From the NCBI GenBank assembly GCA_024220505.1, contig JAKZZE010000013.1, positions 1,302,001-1,366,000 of the forward strand: a DNA stretch of 64,000 nucleotides, written 5' to 3'. Within the stretch, counting starts at the first letter, position 1; each line of letters opens with the position of its first letter. Below the pieces are notes generated by a model. It made no database searches. It was given only the letters and a program-made list of their open reading frames with translations, and was not told the DNA's origin. Below are positions 61,186 to 64,000 of this stretch, piece after piece. This DNA comes from Rhizopus arrhizus (lineage: Eukaryota > Mucoromycota > Mucoromycetes > Mucorales > Rhizopodaceae). The translations under genes and the position numbers were made by a program.

Positions 61186-62149
61186 AATATATTGCTCATA
61201 ATTGTTTCCATAAAAAAAAATCTCAGCCAAATAAAATAAAAATCGACTAATCTCTCGATTATGGACCCCTTTCTGTAAACTTTTTGCAAGTATTAACTTG
61301 CTTTTCATTGGGCATTTTATGTCACTAACCTAACCCAAATAAAAAGAGACAAATCCAATCCAGTTTCTCCATGTTCAATTTCCGACGTTAAAATTTTATC
61401 CAATGAAAAACATTTAAAAATTTTGTCAATTGGACCTGAAAGCTTGTGGATTCACCAATACAGTGTTTGAGGAATCTCTTTGAACAACCATATATTACAG
61501 CAGCCACAATTTTTTAACAAATTAATAAAGACTTCATGTAAAGCTTTTTTGTTACCCTCCTTTTTTAAGTAGTTACTTCATCGGATTCAGATGCTTCACC
61601 AGAAGGTAAACCTTCTGATATTAACATGTTGATTGTTTCTTTACCGTTTTTGTTTTACTGTGCTCAGATATGAAGTATCGCGTCTTCTTCAACAACAAAC
61701 AAACTTTCAATGCCTCTTCAGACATATGAAAACAGCAGTATCATTTCTCTTATTAATGTGATTCTGATGTCTGATCCAATTAGCAATATTGGAATATCAA
61801 GCGTCAAATTCGATTTTGTCTGCAAACTGGAATATTGGTCAAAGATGCATTAGCATATTTAAGAGCGCTTTTTTGAATAAAAAGGTATTGAGAAATGTTG
61901 ATAGATGAAGAGGACAACATTTGATAAATTGTTGTCAGTAAAAGTACGCATCTGCGAATAAGGTAAAAAGCATTCATCGAGATGCGACTGCTGCAATGTA
62001 TGGTTGTTTAAAGAATTCTGTAAAAGATTATGCTTCCATATTGGAGAAAAAAAAATGATAAATGATTTCTTTATTATGTTTTGCTTAAAAAAGTGAACAA
62101 GTACTTTCTTATGTAGCCTAATAAATCAACACTCAAAGCAGAAGCAGCC
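61186..62149. other. flank between the LINE and a broken gene
   Basis: AT-rich, no recognised gene. An inverted-looking GAAGGTAAACCTTC sequence sits near 61601. Otherwise nothing. Confidence 0.4.
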
Positions 62150-63329
62150 TTGTCTAAGCAAACCAGAATTATCAATAATAAAAATTCCTTCAATATCAAG
62201 GGCAACAATAACAATATTGGAAATATTCAATTTGGAAAAATAATTCTATATTTGAAAAATAAAGAAAGTTTTCGCTCCTATAGTCTTAAATACCATCGTG
62301 TAATTTGTTGTGGGAAAACCGTTTTCTCAAGACCTTTCTTAGACAATGAGCTTTACGATCAACATGTAAATCAGCATAGAGATATAGAATGTACTTTTCC
62401 CAAGGTTTTCTTGCCATAAATTAATAATGTAATGAACCAAGATACGTTGAAACACTATAGAAAAGTCATCAGAAAAGTACCAGAAGCAGAGAATGAAGAT
62501 GAAAATAAATTCTTAATTCTTGAAAACCTGTTTCAAGCCATATACTATTCTCATACTACTTACAAAGATATCTATGATGGGGAAAATACGTTTAATAGCT
62601 TCTTTTTGTTTCCTTTCTTGAAAGCAGTGGCAACAGCAATTCCAACAGAACTTGATTCTACTAAAACAGATTTTTGCGATCATTACGTTTGTTTGGAAGC
62701 CATGTCAACACAATTAAAATCTTTAAACGTGATAGTGGATTATAGAACTAAATACAAGGCAGATGGTTTAATTAGAATGTATGGTTTCAAAAGGCTGGAG
62801 ACCCTGCTCCTCGAAACCTCATCCTATTTTGGATCCACCGATCAACCAAAATCCAAATTTGATCATCACAAGGGGCTTGTTTGGCGCTTTGGCCATGTTA
62901 AAGACAATTACCGATGATTACCAATATGCGTCACTTGCCACATTCAAAAAAATAAAAGTTCTTTTTGTCCACACTACTGATAGAACTGTGTATTTGTAGA
63001 GTATATCACTTGCACCTGAAGGAACCATCTATAAACTCTGGCTAGAAAACCTCCTTGAAATAAAACCAGGAATTGGTGACAAGTTGGAAGCTATTCCAAA
63101 CTTTCTCCAGTTCTACTGGAAAATGAAGGATCAGTTGCAGTAAACTTCTAGAATGATGATAGAGTTAAAAAAGGAACACGATTCCACTTTAATTGAAAAT
63201 AGATTCAAGTCTTCCAGCTATCTCAACTCACTCTCCTTAATAGTCAATCCGTCAATACTTCGCTTAACAGAGGATGAAGATAAAACAGGCATGGCTAATC
63301 TTGGAACTTTATTCTCTCCTAAACGATGA
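62150..63329 (+). pseudogene. broken gene of an unrecognised family
   Basis: Successive coding-like segments in the same orientation: 62150-62419 (ends FPKVFLP), 62432 to ~62870 (NQDTLKHYRKVIRKV.., FNSFFLFPFLKAVATAIP.., KADGLIRMYGFKRLE), a one-base frame change near 62875 continuing as GLFGALAMLKTITDDYQYA.. to a TAG at 62997-62999. That same frame resumes as SISLAPEGTIYKLWLENLL.. to TAA at 63141, and a last piece runs from 63153 to 63327 (SSSYLNSLSLIVNPSILRL..). At least one frameshift and two stops interrupt it; some breaks could be introns, but no good splice sites bridge them. No signal peptide, no recognised domain. Likely one member of a multicopy Mucorales family. Confidence 0.6.
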
Positions 63330-64000
63330 ACTATTATATATACTACTTAAATTTTTACATATAAAGATTGATAAGGCTAAATCCGTCACTTATATAGATT
63401 TTTTCTAGAGTACTTGGGCATGCAAAAAATATAAATTCACAATTAATAAGTTTAACTTTTATAATAATTTTTTTTTTCTATTAGTTTTCTGATTTGTACA
63501 TTGATGATCAAAGATTTCCCATGATAACTCAAGCTTTCTATTGAGCTCAAAAACTTCTACTGGATTAAATATCTTTCTATTCGTTGGACCAAAAATTATA
63601 TTTCTATTTTCTAAAAATTCTACTTTCAAATGCAAAACACTGTACTAAAAATGTAATAGCAATGTTTTTTATTACTATCAAAGCGCCAAGGACAAAACTC
63701 GATGGTTCTTTTCTGAATATAAACATCTTTTATATTATTACATGTAATACCAAGTCCAGTTTTATACATTTACTTATAGTTGTTTTATAGGATCAAATGT
63801 ATTTTAACATTAAATTTAACTTTGCTTTTAAACTTCAAAGCAGCAAATTTCACTTCATTTTATACTGCGTTTGAATCTAATTGATTTTGTTCAAAAATTG
63901 TACACTTAGATAAGAAGAACAAAATAGGAAGGTTAATATTTGCTATAATCTTCTTTATTAATATTATTGAGCGAATTCAGAAATATAAATTAAGAATAAA
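63330..64000. other. right-edge AT-rich sequence
   Basis: No supported gene. The 68-codon frame at 63584-63790 is compositionally like its non-coding surroundings. Confidence 0.4.

Noticed and set aside
1..64000. tRNA, rRNA and CRISPR arrays.
   Set aside because: No B-box-like GGTTCRANNC element with a matching cloverleaf, no rRNA-like conserved block and no regularly spaced repeats were noticed; a covariance-model scan would be needed to be certain for tRNAs.

Overview
This window is nuclear DNA of a filamentous fungus, most likely a Mucorales (Rhizopus-like) mould. The reasons are an AT-rich background, protein genes split by many short introns (about 45-70 nt, GTAAGT/GTATGT...AG), a Rhizopus-type secreted prepro-lipase, a GPI-type chitin deacetylase, a full-length SMG1 kinase (absent from budding yeasts), and long A/T homopolymers. 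All exon models were built by eye from reading frame, splice consensus and family motifs. Each multi-exon model below closes in frame from ATG to stop.

Layout. 1-3.4 kb: start of a CE16/GDSL esterase (runs off the left edge), ribosomal protein L6, and a small secreted KRE9/KNH-like protein in four exons. 5-6.3 kb: GDP-mannose transporter (VRG4). 8-11.3 kb: NCA2-like mitochondrial protein, then two small orphan genes. 11.4-15 kb: 17-exon synaptojanin-like phosphoinositide phosphatase. 15.1-16.1 kb: EI24-family membrane protein. 16.1-21.4 kb: nearly gene-free. 21.4-26.3 kb: SR/zinc-knuckle splicing factor, glycyl-tRNA synthetase, F-box protein. 28.2-30.8 kb: signal-peptide-bearing cytidine/guanine-deaminase-fold protein and the lipase. 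31-35.5 kb: gene-poor. 35.5-38.2 kb: BRO1-domain Rim20/PalA homologue. 40.7-49.3 kb: 22-exon SMG1 kinase. 50.9-52.1 kb: decayed gene. 54.5-55.8 kb: chitin deacetylase. 55.9-61.2 kb: one L1-like non-LTR retrotransposon with target-site duplication, both ORFs and a poly(A) tail. 62.1-63.3 kb: a broken gene of an unrecognised family.

How genes relate. Several products act on the cell surface or secretory pathway: GDP-mannose import into the Golgi, chitin deacetylation to chitosan, the KRE9-like wall protein, secreted lipase and esterase, and Rim20 of the alkaline-pH/ESCRT route. Others serve mRNA fate and translation: the SR factor, SMG1, L6 and GlyRS. There is no operon-like clustering.

The most interesting locus is the LINE. 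It carries a 14-bp target duplication that ends exactly at a TTTTT/AA nick site. Its ORF2 start codon lies 1 nt after the ORF1 stop, and the ORF2 frame is interrupted once, nine codons in, by a UGA followed by CUA. UGA-CUA is the context known for stop-codon readthrough in fungi and animals.
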